Assembly (NCBI GenBank): GCA_002409525.1
Contig: DHNM01000068.1
Coordinates: forward strand, 1 to 17,812
From: Eubacterium sp. UBA5416
GTDB taxonomy: Bacteria > Bacillota > Clostridia > Lachnospirales > Lachnospiraceae
Reading direction: 5' to 3'
DNA: 17,812 nt
Part shown: piece after piece, positions 15,505 through 17,812 of the stretch
Layout of the letters: every line of letters begins with the position of its first letter
Numbering within the stretch: position 1 is the stretch's first letter
Translations under genes and position numbers: made by a program
Notes under the pieces: generated by a model
Told to the model about the DNA's origin: nothing
Database searches by the model: none
Seen by the model: only the letters and a program-made list of their open reading frames with translations

Positions 15505-16308
15505 ATGTTACATTATGGATTTATCGCTGCAGGAAATATTATTCGTGCAATGCACAGAGGAGCAGAACTGAACAAGGATTATGATCCTTCAGAAATCGGC
15601 ATTTATGATATTAGTGAGGATGTACGTAAAGATTATGCATCCAGAGGCTATGCAACATTCGACACAATGAAGGAGCTTGTTGATAATTCAGAAATGCTGG
15701 TTCTCGGAGTGACACCTAAGGTTATTGGTCTTATCATCGATGAGCTGAAAGCATGCTATAGACCGGGACAACTGCTGCTGACAGTGGTAACCGGTGTTGA
15801 GCAGCCCTGGTATACGGAACATCTTGGCGATGACTGTAAAGTCGTGATTTGCATGCCTAATATGAGTTCCCAGGTAGGAGCAGGCGCGTTTGCGGTTTCA
15901 CGTAATAAAAACTGTACGGATGAAGATGTAGAGAACGTTACAGCAATCCTCAGATCATGCGGTCTTGTGGAAGAAATTCCGGACGGCAAGATGGCTGAGA
16001 TTCTTCCTTTTAATGGTTCAGCACCGGGATTCTTTTACCATATCTCCAATTTGATGGTAAAGGAGGCAGAAAAGTTAGGCCTCGATCCGGTTAAAGCGGT
16101 TAGTTTATTTGCCCAGACTATGAAAGGGAGTGCGGAAATGATCCTTTCTTCGGATATGAGTCTGAAAGATCTTGAGGCTGCACTCCGTCTGCCAGGTGGT
16201 GCTACAGTAACAGCTTTGGAAAAGATTGAATCTATGGGGTTTGATGATATGTATAAAGAGTTCGTGAAAGTTTCTGTGGATCATTGCAAAGAACTCGGAA
16301 ACCAGTAA
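15505..16308 (+). CDS. Pyrroline-5-carboxylate reductase-like protein (ProC family, divergent)
   Basis: A ProC-family protein of 267 residues from the ATG at 15505, which places the Rossmann strand at the N-terminus (MLHYGFIAAGN) as is usual. The TTG at 15481 would add eight basic residues. The dinucleotide loop is G-F-I-A-A-G-N. A C-terminal helical dimerisation domain follows, with a region ending in L-P-G-G-A-T that matches the S-P-G-G-T-T loop of ProC. Two conserved stretches have drifted: the usual P-N-T-P reads P-N-M-S, and the S-G-S-G-P segment reads N-G-S-A-P. ProC reduces pyrroline-5-carboxylate to proline with NAD(P)H. Next to a GRE it should reduce the cyclic imine product. The drift suggests a modified substrate, for example an N-methyl iminium or a related ring. 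Confidence 0.85.
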   Translation: MLHYGFIAAGNIIRAMHRGAELNKDYDPSEIGIYDISEDVRKDYASRGYATFDTMKELVDNSEMLVLGVTPKVIGLIIDELKACYRPGQLLLTVVTGVEQPWYTEHLGDDCKVVICMPNMSSQVGAGAFAVSRNKNCTDEDVENVTAILRSCGLVEEIPDGKMAEILPFNGSAPGFFYHISNLMVKEAEKLGLDPVKAVSLFAQTMKGSAEMILSSDMSLKDLEAALRLPGGATVTALEKIESMGFDDMYKEFVKVSVDHCKELGNQ

Positions 16309-16317
16309 TTATAAATG

Positions 16318-16328
16318 TGACCCGGTCA
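16318..16328. promoter_or_regulatory. Small dyad before the second TIM-barrel gene
   Basis: TGACCCGGTCA has perfect five-bp arms around one central base and lies nine bp after the ProC-like stop. ACCC and GGGT (16320-16323 and 16329-16332) could also form a small hairpin. It may be a regulator site or an RNA-processing hairpin. I see no accompanying T run. Confidence 0.25.
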
Positions 16329-16383
16329 GGGTACCTCAGAAAATCAATAAGATATTATAAAATTAAAATAAAGGAGTAACAAA

Positions 16384-17355
16384 ATGATTAAGAATCACGA
16401 CAGAAAGTTTAAAATCGGAATGCACAGTTACACATTACATCTCTCAGGTTTTGGCGAGAGCTGGGGATTTCAGGAATTTGGTGAACATCATGCTTTTGAA
16501 CAGATAGCAACTTTTCAGGATCTGGTAAACATTTCTGCTGAAGTCGGACTGGATGTTCTTCATATTACACTGGTAGATATTCAGAATGATACCTCTGATA
16601 AACATCTGGAAGAGTGTCGAAAAATTGCCGAGGATGCAGGGATTGAGCTTGAACTCAACGTTTCTTTCAACGCACCTTCGGATCCACGTGTAAATTGTAA
16701 TGTCGAAGATTCATTACATATTGCGCATAAGCTGGGATGCAATCTTGTGAAATACAGTACAGATGTAGAGCATCCGAAAAAGTCTTCTAACGCTTGTCTG
16801 GCACCTTCTGTTATGGCACAGCTGGTTAAAATTTACGATCAATTCCATGACAATATTCCACTTATTGAGAAATACGGTATGAAAATCGCGATTGAGAACC
16901 ATTGTGATCTGTTTGCAGATGAAGTAATCTGGCTGGTTGAAAAGCTGAATCATCCGTTGATCGGTGCATGCTGTGATACGATCAATTCTATGATGGTTAT
17001 GGAAGGTATTGCAGATTGTGTCAACAGAATGGCACCTTATTGTTATTGTGTACATTTCTGTGATAACAGAGTTTTTGCTGATCCTGACGGAACACATTCA
17101 CTTGGTACAGCAATCGGAGCAGGAAATGTCGATTGCAAAGCTATCATGGATATCATAAGAGAAGAAGCTCCGGAAGCCCTGGATACCATCGATCTTGAAA
17201 TCGAACTGCCACTTTCCGGTTATTCGATTGAAGAAGGCAGAGAGCTGGAGAAAAAGAGTTTACGTGAGTCTGTTGAATATATGTATAAAGAATTAGGAAT
17301 CGGATACAATCCGGCAAAGATCTACGGCGAAAGTAATTATTTTCTGAATAAATAA
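16384..17355 (+). CDS. Sugar phosphate isomerase/epimerase-like TIM-barrel protein (second paralogue)
   Basis: A 323-residue xylose-isomerase-like TIM-barrel protein. It is clearly paralogous along its whole length to the protein at 2351. All four expected metal ligands are kept: Glu171 in IAIENH, Asp198 in CCDT, His224 in VHFCD and Glu272 near DLEIE. AAGGAG lies seven bases before the ATG. It is last in the GRE block, 75 bp after the ProC-like gene. Having one paralogue next to the methyltransferase and one next to the reductase suggests that related intermediates in both branches need epimerisation or isomerisation, for example of stereocentres in a hydroxylated ring. That is inference. The family is too broad for a reaction to be assigned. 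Confidence 0.85.
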   Translation: MIKNHDRKFKIGMHSYTLHLSGFGESWGFQEFGEHHAFEQIATFQDLVNISAEVGLDVLHITLVDIQNDTSDKHLEECRKIAEDAGIELELNVSFNAPSDPRVNCNVEDSLHIAHKLGCNLVKYSTDVEHPKKSSNACLAPSVMAQLVKIYDQFHDNIPLIEKYGMKIAIENHCDLFADEVIWLVEKLNHPLIGACCDTINSMMVMEGIADCVNRMAPYCYCVHFCDNRVFADPDGTHSLGTAIGAGNVDCKAIMDIIREEAPEALDTIDLEIELPLSGYSIEEGRELEKKSLRESVEYMYKELGIGYNPAKIYGESNYFLNK

Positions 17356-17369
17356 TTCGGTTAAGCCGT

Positions 17370-17420
17370 CAGCATGATTGGGTAGTCTAATCAAACTTGA
17401 ATACCCGGTCATGCTGTTTT
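17370..17420 (+). terminator. Intrinsic terminator after the GRE block
   Basis: CAGCATGATTGGGTA (17370-17384) pairs with TACCCGGTCATGCTG (17402-17416) over 15 bp, including two G-T wobbles. A 17-base loop lies between them and TTTT follows. It ends block 3, 14 bp after the TIM-barrel stop. Confidence 0.88.
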
Positions 17421-17459
17421 ATATTCACTTGCTTGTGGTAGAATATAAGGAGAAGTAAA

Positions 17460-17812
17460 TTGAGAATTAAACAGGGTAAAAGTAATACTCGGTTGAAACC
17501 TGTAATGGCCACTGTAGGAGCATTTATATCGTATTCTATAGGTGCTGGTTTTGCATCAGGAAATGAAATCCTGCAGTTCTTCGGATCATGGGGACTTCCA
17601 AGATCTATCCTAGCTATTATAGGCGGAACGGCAGCAACTATGTCATATTGTGCACTGGTATATTATTTAGGACAGAAATTTCCATTTGAAAAAACATCTG
17701 ATAGTTACCTGTTTATCGGTGGAAAGGGACTTGGATGGTTTTTACAGATCTATGGTTTTGTGTTCATCTTTGGCTGCTTTATGCTGATGTTTTCAGGTGC
17801 CGGTTCCCTTAT
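17460..17812 (+). CDS. YkvI-family membrane protein, 5' part (cut by window end)
   Basis: An open frame from TTG at 17460, with AAGGAG seven bases upstream, runs to the window end (117 codons visible). The N-terminus contains a hydrophobic segment ending in G-A-G-F-A-S-G-N-E-I-L-Q-F-F, the hallmark of the YkvI group in the APC transporter superfamily. At least three membrane segments are visible. YkvI proteins are uncharacterised or annotated as amino-acid-type carriers. It lies after a terminator, so it is a separate unit. Its place next to the island makes transport of an amino acid or betaine possible, but that is only positional inference. A short -10-like tract (TAGAATATAA, 17439-17448) lies just before it. 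Confidence 0.75.
   Translation, partial: MRIKQGKSNTRLKPVMATVGAFISYSIGAGFASGNEILQFFGSWGLPRSILAIIGGTAATMSYCALVYYLGQKFPFEKTSDSYLFIGGKGLGWFLQIYGFVFIFGCFMLMFSGAGSL

Noticed and set aside
17508..17514. GCCACTG, a B12-box-like string of cobalamin riboswitches
   Set aside because: It lies inside the YkvI-family coding region with no surrounding riboswitch structure, so it is a chance match.

Overview
The window looks like the chromosome of an anaerobic, gut-type Firmicute, probably Lachnospiraceae or a related Clostridia. The reasons are strong AGGAGG-type ribosome sites, moderate to low GC, oxygen-sensitive chemistry (a glycyl radical enzyme and a corrinoid methyltransferase system) and gene families typical of that group. 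I could not run a taxonomic search. Apart from short control regions, all genes lie on the + strand in three transcription blocks plus the start of a fourth.

Block 1 (about 1-4830). A structured 151-bp direct repeat, whose second copy is partial, precedes a TetR-type regulator. A 16-bp dyad that could be its operator follows, then an MFS transporter, a xylose-isomerase-like TIM-barrel protein and a non-pyrrolysine MttB-family (COG5598) methyltransferase. An intrinsic terminator closes the block.

Block 2 (about 4833-10600). A good promoter precedes a UroD/MtaA-like protein without a full zinc site, a cobalamin-binding corrinoid protein, a UroD/MtaA-like methyltransferase with a complete His-x-Cys...Cys zinc site, a RACo-type ASKHA activator with a [2Fe-2S] domain, and a third UroD-like methyltransferase. 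A terminator follows. This is the methyl-transfer and cobalt-reactivation machinery that block 1's MttB homologue needs.

Block 3 (about 10600-17420). A dyad-rich control region of about 270 bp precedes a second MFS transporter, a glycyl radical enzyme (GRE), its radical-SAM activase, a divergent pyrroline-5-carboxylate reductase (ProC-like) and a paralogue of the TIM-barrel protein of block 1. A terminator follows. Block 4 is the 5' part of a YkvI-family membrane protein, cut by the window end.

How the genes may work together (inference): MttB-family enzymes lacking pyrrolysine demethylate quaternary amines such as glycine betaine, proline betaine and carnitine. A GRE next to a ProC-like reductase recalls 4-hydroxyproline dehydration to pyrroline-5-carboxylate and reduction to proline. 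Paralogous TIM-barrel genes link blocks 1 and 3. The combination suggests one catabolic island for an N-methylated, hydroxylated cyclic amino acid, with hydroxyproline betaine (betonicine/turicine) as my leading guess. The GRE keeps the Cys-x-Glu and glycyl core but differs from hydroxyproline dehydratase HypD at most substrate-contacting positions I can recall. Its activase lacks the usual extra iron-sulfur domain, and the reductase is divergent. The substrate is therefore probably not plain trans-4-hydroxy-L-proline, and the system may be undescribed.
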